Shown piece by piece: positions 47,111 through 57,195 of a stretch of 64,000 bases of DNA (positions are counted from its first letter, which is position 1; each line of letters opens with the position of its first letter). The notes beneath the pieces were generated by a model. The model had not been told where the DNA came from and made no database searches. It saw only the letters and a list, made by a program, of their open reading frames with translations. Both the position numbers and the translations under genes were made by a program. The stretch comes from Cercophora sp. LCS_1 (Eukaryota; Ascomycota; Sordariomycetes; Sordariales; Lasiosphaeriaceae): contig JAPZLL010000008.1 of NCBI GenBank assembly GCA_036250225.1, positions 1 through 64,000 on the forward strand, written 5' to 3'.

Positions 47111-49036
47111 TTACTCCGCCTTCGCCACATCCGTCTTATCGGTCTCGCTTTCCTCCTTCTTCTCACCCTCCGCAGCCGGGGCTTGTTCAGCGGTATCCTC
47201 AGTTGCTTCAGCACTCGGGGAAGCAACCGCAGCCTCCTTGTTTTCGTCCTCCTTTTCATCCTCACCGCTCGGCTGTCCGTCGCTAGGTGGCGGCGTGGGG
47301 ATACCTTCGCTGGCGCCATCACTCGCCGTCTCGATAGCAGCAGACACAGCAGCCGCTGCCTCGCCGATCTCGGTTGATCCCTTGGCCACTTCACCACCAG
47401 CTTCTACCTCAGCCTTTTCGTTCTCCCGCAGCTCATCTTCAGATAGATTTTCCAAGACTGGCGTTGGTGGAGGAATCATGGGCTCCCCGCCTTCCGCCTC
47501 TTGTTTTGCATTTTCCGGTTCCGGCGCTGTTTCGGACTTTGGTTCTGACTGAGGAGACAGGTTTTCAGCCTCCTTGGTCTCGGCACCGGGTGCAGGAGCG
47601 GATGTCCCCTTTTCGTTCGCCAGATCCGCTTGAAAATCGCCTACTTCGAGTTCTGTCTCGCCCACTTTTGGTTCTGGGGCTGTTGGGACCTCGGGTACTG
47701 CGGGAGGGACGTCGTCCTCAAATAAGGGCGCATCGGGATCGAGGGGGGCCGCGGCACGCATGGCTGCTATGCTTCCCGGGCCGGAAATGGGGACTACGCT
47801 CCCTGGCCGCAGAGGCGGTGGCTGTTCCAGGGGCAGGTGTTCAACTATAACCGGAATCGTGGCGAGCTCCATCTCTTCGTCTGCAGCTGCAATAGTCGCC
47901 GAGTTGGAAATGTGCATCCCGCGCAGTCGGCTAGTGACCTCGGCGGCTTCATCTTCATCGGCTTCCGGGACGGTGGTTACGGCGCTGCCAGTCGAGGGGC
48001 TGCTCTTGATGTGTCGTCGCGTGTTGGTTCGACTTGCTACAGGAGCCAGACCATCATCTTCTTCGCGACCCTGCCGCGCTGCTGGCTGTTGCTGCTGTTG
48101 GTTTTGCTGAACGTGGTGATGCTGTAGGATGATCTTGCGCTCCATCGTGTTTTCCGGCTCGGCAGGCTCAAGACCCTCGGCCTCGGGCGGGAGCTTGTAA
48201 TTCTCGGCCGGAAGAAGGTCGTAGACGTCGCAGACCGTCTTGAAGAACACATACAGGCCTGTCTGTCCCTCCACTGACCAGAAAACGCCGCGGTGCTGGA
48301 ACCAGGCATGGGCGAAAATGCGATGAAGGCGCCGGAAGACGTTCACAAGGTTCTTGAGCGCTGTGTTCTTGTCGTGGGCGTCGACCACGAAACGGGATGG
48401 GAAGATCTTGGGGTTCGTCACCACATTGGCGGCCCAGTCCAGTGTGTGGCAGCAGTAGTCGATCGCACAACAGCTCTTGGGAGCGTCGTGGACAGCACAC
48501 AGGAACTGCCACTCGGAGGCGCGCATCTCGGGACATGTCGCGGCGCTGCATGGAGGCGTGTCGAAGAGAAAGCCGACAAGTAGGCTGTTGCACTGGCCAA
48601 CCAGGAAGCGGCAGAGCTCGTAGAGCCACAGAATCTTGTCGGTACCTGGCGGAGGGCTAGCAAGAGTCCTCGCTGTTTCGCGCGTCATTGGGGTCGTGTT
48701 AGATGCTGTGTGGTGGTAGTGCAGCGCAGCAAGGTGTTCCTGGAGTTGAAAGGCCGAATCGAGCTGGAAGATGGGATTTGGTCAGTACTGCAATGTCTTC
48801 ATCGATGAAGCTAGGGCGCATACCTCATGGAGCGGGACTAGTGGCGGCCCGGCAGCCATATCAGCAGACTTTGTGCCCGGGTGGATGCGACGTTTCGAGC
48901 TGGCCTCACACGCATTTTGTTCGATTTGCTGTGCCCGTGTCGCGTTCGGGCCCATCAACGGCGATTTGGGGCCAATTTGGATTTCGGCCGGGGGCGGCGG
49001 GCTCGGAAGCCGAGGTGAACTCGGCGCAAGTGACAT
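47111..49036 (-). CDS. mob-3: MOB3/phocein-family protein, STRIPAK component
   Basis: Exon 1 (48824-49036, 71 residues) and exon 2 (47111-48763) join to 621 residues across a 60-nt intron with GTATGC donor and TTCCAG acceptor. Fungal MOB3 is a subunit of the STRIPAK phosphatase complex, which controls hyphal fusion and fruiting-body development. The Mob/phocein domain (about 105-265) has WLYELCRFLVGQC, the phocein-type FLCAVHDAPKSC and AIDYCCHTLDWAANVV with zinc-ligand Cys/His, then RRLHRIFAHAWFQHRGVFW. A tail of about 350 residues follows that is extremely rich in Glu, Pro and Ala, with Gln repeats, much longer than animal phocein (about 225). The start at 49036 (MSLAPSSPRLPSPPPP) is the only ATG before the conserved part in this exon. 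Confidence 0.9.
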
Positions 49037-49715
49037 GATGGTCAAAATAGAGCGATCGTTTCCAGGCCACGGAGCTCCTAATGTTTGAGACTCGTCGGAT
49101 CTCCTCTGTCTGAGCTTGGCTCGCGAAGTTGTATGGGATCTCGAGGCGGAAGTCTAGATCGGGTTGAGAGTATGGCGCGTCGGTCTGATGTTTCGAGCGG
49201 AGGACGAGTAAAAGGGGATGCGGGCGCTTGCGGGCTTGCTGCGACGAAGCTGCTTCGCTTGGAAATTTGGCGCCGATGCTCTTCTGCGAGACGAGAAGAA
49301 TGCAGTTGATTTGTGGTTGGCGCGTCCAAGCTCCTTTCCTCCCGCCCCAGCAGGGGTGCCCCTGCATCTTACGTAAGTGCGGCTCTTCAGCTTTGGGCTG
49401 CTCACAGCTGCTTCGGGTGGCTTCCAGCGGCAGACTCCATGCGGGCTGAGCACTGGAAGCAGCTGTCTTGGGAAGGGCGTGCCGAACTGAGACTTGCAAA
49501 CCCAGGAAGAATCCACTCCAGCTCCAGCTCCAAAAACATCCATCCCTATTTTAAACATCATCTAGAATATCAACAATCTGCAGTATTCGTCGTTGTCCAG
49601 GGCGACCTCGGAGACATCCGTCAAGCGATTTACTGCGCAGTTGCTCTGCTTTACGTCATTGTTCAGCCCCTCACCTCGTGTTCCTGTTGCAAAGACAGCT
49701 CTTCATATAGACATC
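49037..49715. promoter_or_regulatory. Divergent promoter region of mob-3 and zng1
   Basis: 679 nt between divergent start codons with no gene seen. Both promoters must lie within it. The zng1-proximal leader contains short AT-rich stretches near 49545-49580. Confidence 0.45.
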
Positions 49716-51061
49716 ATGGACTGGGACGATGAAGATGCACCTCCTGAGCTCATCGATGCGGGCCCGGTCAATCTCGCTGAGGACGAAAAACCAGTCAAGG
49801 TGCCTATAACCATTGTGACAGGGTATCTTGGCGCCGGGAAAACGACTCTACTGAATTATATCCTCACGGCCCAGCATGGCAAACGAATAGCCGTAATTAT
49901 GAACGGTAACCCCAAACTCAATTGGCGTGTATTGCGAAGAAAACTACTAATTAAGAGACAGAATTCGGTGATTGTATGAGTACCCAGCATTCGGTGGGGG
50001 GCTACCACTGACATGCCATCTTATAGCTTTGGATATTGAAAAGTCGTTGACCGTCAATAAAGATGGCGAATCCGTTGAGGAGTGGATGGAAGTCGGAAAC
50101 GGTTGCATTTGCTGTTCAGTGAAGTGAGTAGCTGGCGTGCGATAGCAGTCAACTCACAGATGAACAGCTCGCTAATGTAGACGTCCCATTCAACAGGGAC
50201 ACGGGCGTGAATGCCATCGAGTCTTTGATGGAGAAAAAGGGGAAGTTTGACTACGTTCTGCTCGAGACGACGGGGTTGGCAGATCCTGGAAACCTCGCGC
50301 CCCTGTTCTGGATGGATGATGGACTCGGCAGCACCATCTACCTCGACGGCATAGTCACCCTCGTTGATGCCAAGAATATTCTCCGCAGTCTGGACGATCC
50401 TACTGGCAAGGTTGAAGGTCACGATGACAGCAACCACGACCACGAGGGGCCGGTTATGACAACAGCTCATGTTCAAATCTCACACGCCGACGCTGTCGTC
50501 ATCAATAAGTCAGATCTCGTAAGTGAAGAGGATCTGGCAGCCGTGAGGGCAAGGATCGAGTCTATCAACGGGCTAGCAAAGATCCATGTTACTAAACAAA
50601 GTGTTGTCCCTCAACTCGAGGGCTTTTTGCTGGATCTCAACGCATATGACAATGTGCAGGAGGTCGATCGGGCGGCAAAGGGGCATAGCCACCTCGACAA
50701 AAGCATCTCAACTCTAGCGATTCCGCTACCGGTGTTAGCGGCTGAGCAGTTACAGGATATAGATGCGTGGTTACGGTCAGTACTATGGGAAAACTTGCTT
50801 CCTGGGGCCGTCCGCCTAGACGGGCCGGCGTTCGATATCCATCGCCTCAAGGGCCGTTTGGTGCTCCAGGATGGCAGCGAAAAGATGGTACAGGGAGTGA
50901 GAGAGCTTTTTGAAATCTTCAACAATCCGAACACAGATCTCGAGGCGCCACTCGAGGAGAAAAAGGGCGCCGGGAAAATGGTGCTCATTGGACGCGGCTT
51001 GGGAGACCTCGATTTTGAACGAAGTCTCTTGAACGCAATTGGCCACGGTGGAAATAAATAG
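49716..51061 (+). CDS. zng1: ZNG1-like GTP-dependent zinc chaperone (CobW/COG0523)
   Basis: Exons 49716-49905, 49962-49973, 50027-50123 and 50197-51061 join to 387 residues. ZNG1 proteins use GTP hydrolysis to hand zinc to client metalloenzymes, notably methionine aminopeptidase 1. The P-loop is GYLGAGKTT (36-44), the zinc-binding CxCC is CICC (94-97), and LLETTGLADPG and INKSDL are the other GTPase motifs. A 12-nt microexon (49962-49973) is needed to rebuild the conserved NEFGDS at 63-68; without it the motif and the frame are lost. A His-rich loop (HDDSNHDHEG) follows the VDAK motif. The N-terminus (DDEDAPPELID) resembles the client-docking motif but lacks the Cys of human CPELVP. The C-terminal CobW domain ends near the conserved MVLIGRGL. 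Confidence 0.93.
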
Positions 51062-51965
51062 TCAGTCTAGGTATTGCAACTGGCGGCCGTTATTAGCACC
51101 GTGACATCAGAGATACTGAAACACCTGAAGCAACGTGATCAGCTTCGACTGGAAATATAGCGGCCGGCTCTGGACGGCCAATTGTGATTGACTCAAGTTG
51201 CTGGTCCTGTCCTGCCCAGGCAAGTCAACCGCAGAATAAGAGGTACACGAACCGGCCTGCTGGAATACCCTACTGAAGGCGAGTTGAAGAGGCCTTGAGG
51301 CGCCAGGAACTGCATTTCACTTCATAAAAGTGTAAATGGAAGGCTCAATTAGAACATCTTGTGGAGTTTCCGGACGAGAGAAGGGTTGTGTTGCATTTTT
51401 ATGTGCCCGTCTCCGTCACATACCTTCTTTGCCTACACCCAGTGCCCCGACCGGGCCCCCGCGGCAAGCCCCGTCCGTCACCGGAAAATGGCAACTCGGA
51501 CCGACCCTACCCACCGTTGAAGATGTAAAGTTTGTTGAGGGAGCTGGCTGGTGAGTTTTCATTGATACCGCAAGTAATTCTGCCATTGGTTTTGTCGTCT
51601 CAATGGGTTTCGTGACACCCGTCGGATGGGGCAGTGAATTAGGTTGCGCCGTCAACAAATGCGCAAGGCAAGGCAATCTTAGCTTCCGAGCTAGTGCGGC
51701 TGGACCGGGTGGCCAATGATCGGTGGTCGGTGACCGGTGGTGGGGAGCACGGACCCGCCACGGCTGTCGCATTGGCTTTTGCGTTGTTCAACCCCTGGCA
51801 AACCTGCCTCGATCGCAGCTACAAACGCGACGACATCTCGAACCCCATTTGCCTCGCCCCGTTAGACTTCGCAAAGACCTGCCCCCCGTCGCTGGAGAAA
51901 AATAGACGAGCCGAAGCGCACAGAACAGTTGGATTGAACGAGGTCGAGTGGCACCGGCATTTTCG
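51062..51965. promoter_or_regulatory. Intergenic region between zng1 and not2
   Basis: About 0.9 kb, holding the zng1 3' UTR and the not2 promoter. No gene seen. Confidence 0.45.
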
Positions 51966-54757
51966 ATGATGAATCGACCACCTCAAGGTACGGTGGCGGA
52001 CGCCATTTCCTGGAGACTCCCCCTCTTCTCCGATCATGAGCTCCATGAGAACACCGTCTACCCTAGCCGAAATGCCGAACTCTCTGCCCGGAGCCTGTTG
52101 GATGCCCTCGACACTGAACGGCGTCGCTTGCAACCGTATGACAGGACCGCAGAGCGGGGTGTGGATGCTGGGACTGTGTCGAATGGCTGCTGTTAGCATC
52201 TGGTTGTTCGCTTGTATCGCAGGCGCTTTCTTGAATCTGGCTGCCATGCCTGTCCTAGGAACTGCTGAAGTCGACAGCCGAGATGCCTGGCGTGGCAGTA
52301 TCGACCGTAGAGACGGTCGGCCTGGCAGTGTTACTCCTCGTAATAGCTGGCCGGTTCTTGCTGTCCAGCCCGGAGACAGTCGCCCTGCGTTTCGATATGC
52401 CCCAACTGGACCTCTTCCTCCAAGAAACATTGCTGATAAATCTGTTTGGTCGTCAGGAGTACAACAATCGCTACGTGGCATGCCCGGCGGCTTCGGCGGA
52501 CAGCAACAGCAACCTCAACAGTCCGGTCGCGGAATATCGAGCAGAATACCAAACGGGAAAATGGGTACGGGGCCCTGCGGTGGACGAATGGTGCTGGTGA
52601 ACCGACGCTAAACCGTGCAAACAGCTAGCAACGGATCTGGATGGGCATTCGGCGCTGGTATGCCCATGGGGGGGAATGCCAGCATCCCTCAAGCCTCGCG
52701 GCCATTAGGAGGGAACGTGAGCTTTGCCCAGAGCCTTACTGGGTCACAGCCAAACGCATCCTTGGATCCTTCGTAAGTGTTGTTGTCTGCCTCTTCTTCG
52801 CGATGTTTGTTGTCTCTGGATCCTGGATGGCGCATTATGCAGCCGAATGTTTGTTTGTCTTGTCCGCGGGCTTGCATCTCGCTTTTTGGTGTTCTTTTTC
52901 TTTCCCGAATTTTAGCTTCGAGTGTTTTGTGCACTTCCCGCACTTCTTTCTTGTCCGATCTAAGCTCTCGTGGAGCCGTCACCCGGCAGCCTGGCGAAAT
53001 CTTGTTGTTGAATTTGGCTCTGTCGTTGATCTGTTACCCGCAACTTTTTTTTTCACTGGTCTGCAAGCTCCTGCTGCTCTTTCCTTACACTCCCTACCTC
53101 GACGAGCGGCTCTAGCTTTGAACACAAACAAGTGCACAATTCGCATTCCTTCCTCGCTGTCAACAATGTCCCTTCGCGAAGCCATTGAAGGCGCGGTCGA
53201 CCGCAAAGGCAAACCCAAATTCTCCATCAAGCAACGGCCCTCAGAGGCCCCTGATGAGGAACTTCTAGCACCTGCTGGCGTTCCTTACGCGTCGGTCGTG
53301 AAGGGATACACCGACACCTCTCACCCAGCCGCGTTTTCACCTCGCTATTATCTGTTGGATTCCATTCCCTTTTCAAGATGACCGTTGAGGTATCAGTTGG
53401 TCATGAAGCTAATACAGCTGCAATAGGGAATTTCCATCTCTGTCAGGCGCGTCGCTCGGCGCCTCAAGCCAGTCCACGATGTGGTCGTCTGGGAGTTCAC
53501 GCAACCTTGGGTCAGCGGCACAGAGAGGAGCCGGGATTCCGCTCTCACAGCAAGGTCAGCAAGACAGCCCCTTCTCTCCTAGTGTCTCGCTAGCCCAATC
53601 TTTCCAATTCGGCAGCCAGTCAACTGTGACGCAATCAAGCCAAGAACAGCTGAGTGGTGTCGATGAGATCCCTCCTTGAAATCGTACTGTAATTAGTGAG
53701 AGCGCGAAGCTCACATCGAGTATAGGATTTGGCTCCCAAGCTGCGACATCAACGATACACAACACACGGGCAGGTAACGGCTTGCTGAACGCCTTGTCGG
53801 CGAATGCGAGAGCAGCCGAAACGCGATCGCCCACGACGATTGGGCGTCCCCAAGATCCTCGGAGTCCTGATGAAGATGTGCGGCAGAAGCCTTCAGGATA
53901 TCGAGAGGACAGCCTTGCTTCTCACTCCTCTTTGGGTGATGGAGCTAGCAACCGTAACCCTTTGGGCGCCATTGGCAACGACGCGCCAGCAGGGAAGCTG
54001 AAGGAGGAAGAGAAGGCGCGTGCTGCCGAGGTTCAGGATCCCCTCGAAGGCATGGCACCGATAGACAGGTGGGGTATCAAGGGCTTGCGCACCCTCCTGA
54101 ACAACTATCAGGACTACAACGCCCTCACCATCGGCATAGACTCTGCAAGCCTGGCGAGTCTCAACCTGAATCTCAGCTCTCCAGAGTCAGTTGTTCAACG
54201 CGTTGCTCAAGGCACTAGTTTGGCTGATGTTTCTGTAGGTTGATTTCAGACAAGATTTACAGCGTTCATGATGATGAGCCTCCACGGCCCGCCATTCCAA
54301 AAATCCGCATCCCCGAATGCTACCAAGTCAAGAACGTGCAACCAATCGAAGCGAAAATTGCGAGCTTCAACGAGGAGACACTGATGTGGATCTTCTACAG
54401 CTGCCCAGGGGACATCAAGCAGCAGCTGGCGGCGATAGAGCTGTATGACCCTAATTTTTTGGATTACACTCGCGGCTATGCTGACTATGTTGCAGAAACA
54501 CTCGCAACTGGAGATGGCATAAGAAGCTCCAGATCTGGCTCACCAAAGACGACATGATGGTCCCGCAAGTTTTGAGTCCGACCCACGAACGTGGATATTA
54601 TGTCGTTTGGGACACGACAAGCTGGCATAAGGAACGGGTATGAATATTGACACCATTCCAGACTGGCTCTTACTGACACTGTTGACAGCGGGAGCTCACA
54701 CTCCACTACGCGGACCTGGCGAACGACCTTTCGGGCACACCTTTAGGGAGTGCATAG
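51966..54757 (+). CDS. not2: CCR4-NOT complex subunit NOT2, with an in-frame TGA
   Basis: Proposed exons: 51966-51987, 52457-52564, 52625-52772, 53427-54185, 54239-54442, 54496-54637 and 54689-54757, 484 codons in all. NOT2 is a scaffold subunit of the cytoplasmic/nuclear CCR4-NOT deadenylase. The N-terminus reads MMNRPPQG, then VQQSLRGMPGG; later come SQSLTG-like and EFPSLSG motifs. The C-terminal NOT2/3/5 domain has LISDKIYSVHDDEPPRPAIPK, MWIFYSCPGDIKQQ, TRNWRWHKKLQIWLT, ERGYYVVWDT and ELTLHYADL, all conserved and in frame across four joins. A TGA at 53677-53679 interrupts GVDEIPP-x-NRT, where a Leu is expected (TTA to TGA is one change). A 69-nt in-frame intron (53657-53725) with a weak GTGTCG donor could remove it. 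Introns 1 and 3 (469 and 654 nt) are unusually long. The first two joins are less certain. Confidence 0.8.
53166..53381 (+). CDS. Possible small ORF nested in not2 intron 3
   Basis: A 71-residue ORF starts in a strong context (CAACAATGTC) after a C/T-rich stretch that looks like a transcription start region, inside the 654-nt third intron of not2 and on the same strand. The protein starts MSLREAIEGAVDRKGKPKFS and is hydrophilic and evenly mixed, unlike most chance ORFs nearby. I do not recognise it. It could be an independent microprotein, an alternative first exon or a coincidence; no donor site that would join it in frame to the next not2 exon was found. Confidence 0.3.
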   Translation: MSLREAIEGAVDRKGKPKFSIKQRPSEAPDEELLAPAGVPYASVVKGYTDTSHPAAFSPRYYLLDSIPFSR

Positions 54758-55551
54758 GGCATGAAAATGGGTAGATGGAATGCGTGGTGTTTTGCAACGA
54801 CTTTTGAGGAACGACGAAACGGACTGATGGGGGCATCAACCAACACCGCACATTTAATCTGGACGTTGGGGGTGTTTTACATCAGTGTATTAGGCATCTT
54901 ACGAAATTAGCGTGCTAGGCAGGGACCACCAGCGAAATCAGAATACCTAGCGCGATAGTCGTAGGCGTGCGAACCTGACTTACCTTGTTTGGCGAAAGGA
55001 ATTGGAAGCATCACGTTGTGGCTCGGCTCTTGTCGATTCAAGCGGGCAATCCGACGCCACACACGCACACTCACCCCCGAGCACCGTCGCCCCACATGTG
55101 GCCTAAACGCCGCCCATCCGGCGACCTCCATCAGGGACCCGCAATCTGGTGGATTTCACGTCAGACTCGCCAACCCCCGACGCCGTGCTTCTCCTCTGTC
55201 AATCAACACGTGTAATTCTCCGGTCGTCATTCATTCCTACGCGCATTTCGTCCGCGCCTTTCGCTATCACATCAAACCGAAATCAACCACACAAACGGAC
55301 GTGAACACTGTAAACTGATCGAACCATCCGAGTCTCGTGGCGATCACGAAACGGACACCTGCATCCGTTGGTCGCATCGAATCATCGGGACCCGGTCGCA
55401 ACCATCTGGGTTACCGATCCGAGCTACCATCCCGCCAAACCCAACCCGAAACCCTCGCTCAGCTTCGCGAATAAACCCGAATTTGGTGACTTTTTTCAAA
55501 CATCGGGGTAGCTGCCGGCCCAGCTCAGCTCGGCTCGTGCGAAGCGCAGCC
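54758..55551. promoter_or_regulatory. Intergenic region between not2 and the CUE gene
   Basis: About 0.8 kb with the not2 3' UTR and the CUE gene promoter; no gene seen. Confidence 0.45.
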
Positions 55552-56244
55552 ATGGCGAACGAACAAGTCAACGTTCCATCCCTCCTCGTCATCCTCCTCC
55601 TCTCGGGCCTAATCGTTCGCTACCTCTTCTTCACATCACCTGCTGGCTCGGCGCGCCCCGGCGCGTCGGGAAGCGCTGCAGGGTCGCGGCCGAACGGCGA
55701 GGCTGCGCTGAGGGCGAGAGAGGCGGCTGCCGAGAGGATACAGCAGATGTTTCCGCAGGTTGATCGGCGTACGGTGCTGTGGGATTTGCAGAGGACGGGG
55801 GGCAATGTGGCGGCGACGACGGAGAGGATTTTGGCGGGGAGATTGGAGACTGTGAGTTTTTCTGACATGCAAAGTCTGGGAACCACCAAGTGCTAATGGG
55901 TTTTGGAATAGCCGCCAGTGACATTCCAGCCTCCTCCACCGCCTAGAGGGGCTAACGGGGGGAGTAATAATGGTGTGGGTGGGCAGCAGAGGAAAGAGGC
56001 GGAGAAGCCGGCACAGCCGGATTTGATTACGAGGTATAAATTACAGGAGAAGCTGAAGCAGTCTTCTGAGGGGAGCGAGTCGGAGGGGAGTGTTGCGAGC
56101 GGGACGGGGAAGGCGAAGGCGTGGAGCTCAAACAAGGAGGAGAGGCAGGCTTTGCTGCAGAGTAGGAGGGATAAGATGATCCTGGAGGCGAGGAGGAAGA
56201 TGGAGGCTAAGCTCGCTGCTGAGAAGGCGGCTGGTGGGAGTTGA
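55552..56244 (+). CDS. CUE-domain membrane protein, Cue1/Cue4-like
   Basis: Exons 55552-55851 and 55912-56244 join in phase 0 to 210 residues across a 60-nt intron (GTGAGT donor, GTGCTAAT branch region). A single N-terminal membrane helix (about residues 8-25, VPSLLVILLLSGLIVRYLF) is followed by a CUE domain (about 57-98) with the diagnostic MFPQ and the later DLQRTGGNV. The C-terminal half is Lys/Glu/Arg-rich, with a helical end (KMILEARRKMEAKLAAEKA) that resembles the U7BR-type E2-binding tail of Cue1. In yeast Cue1 anchors the E2 Ubc7 at the ER for ERAD; this role is inferred here from architecture only. The start at 55552 has GCC before ATG and gives the helix at the very N-terminus. Confidence 0.88.
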
Positions 56245-57195
56245 TAGCGTATGATGGTGCTGGACGAGCATGATCTTGGTAGGGACATACGATGCCATGG
56301 CTTGGTTGGACACGGATAGGCACATACATACATACCCGGCTGGAGCAGCGCAAATTGGAGTAAGTTTGGACCTCGATGCAGTCTTGGAACTGCATTATGA
56401 AGGTGGTTGCTGCTGGCGTGTTTCGTATTGTCAGTGCATCCCGCACCCATGGTTCCATGTCTGGAATGGAATGCAAAGTTCGTTTCTGGGGCATCAGGTC
56501 CAAGCCTGGGGTCACATTCCGATGGCATGGCACAGTCCCGGCACATGGGGCATCATTGCCAACCGGATGAGAGGTTCAGTCTTCTAACGGACTCGGCCAG
56601 ACGAGATCACACCATGAGCCCTGGCAAACCGGGGCTTGAACGAGCACGATTCAAGCTCTGCAACTCTCGACCAGATCGACGAATGGCTCCACTGTGACGA
56701 ATCGCCAGAAGCTTGGGTTTCGGGACAGCATGGAGCCCCACAATCGGCATCAATTGATAACGCGGGAGGGGCAATCTCTTTCACATGCTTCGAGTGTTTG
56801 CTTTGGGCTGTTCCACACCACGCTAGCATACTGTTTCCGGTTCACCACCCGAGTTCCTCCATGTTGCCGTATTTAGCTGCTCAAATTTCAACATCAGATT
56901 CGCCCCCTTGCACGCCAGCCTTTTGCCTAGATGTCTGTCAGCTGAAGTCCAGAACGCACCAGTCGCTCGTTAGGGACCGCCACTCGCTCATCAAATCCCC
57001 GATCCGTAGTTGTGTTTGGCCTATCCAGCCAGAGAGATAGTGCCCGAGACCCAGCAGGCGTATGCAGCTAAACTGGGCGAGCCCACAATCTTCACCTGCC
57101 CAAGCGCAACTCGGCGAGGATTCTCTTTCTTCCCTCAGGCCTCCCCCGACCTCCGCCCTCCCTCACCATTCCGGGCGACCTGCACGCGCTGAGAT
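56245..57195. promoter_or_regulatory. Intergenic region between the CUE gene and the next gene
   Basis: 0.95 kb, no gene supported; C/T-rich just before 57196, consistent with a promoter/leader. Confidence 0.45.

Noticed and set aside
53677..53679. Selenocysteine reading of the NOT2 TGA
   Set aside because: Ascomycetes of this type lack selenoprotein machinery, and Leu rather than Cys is expected at this site.
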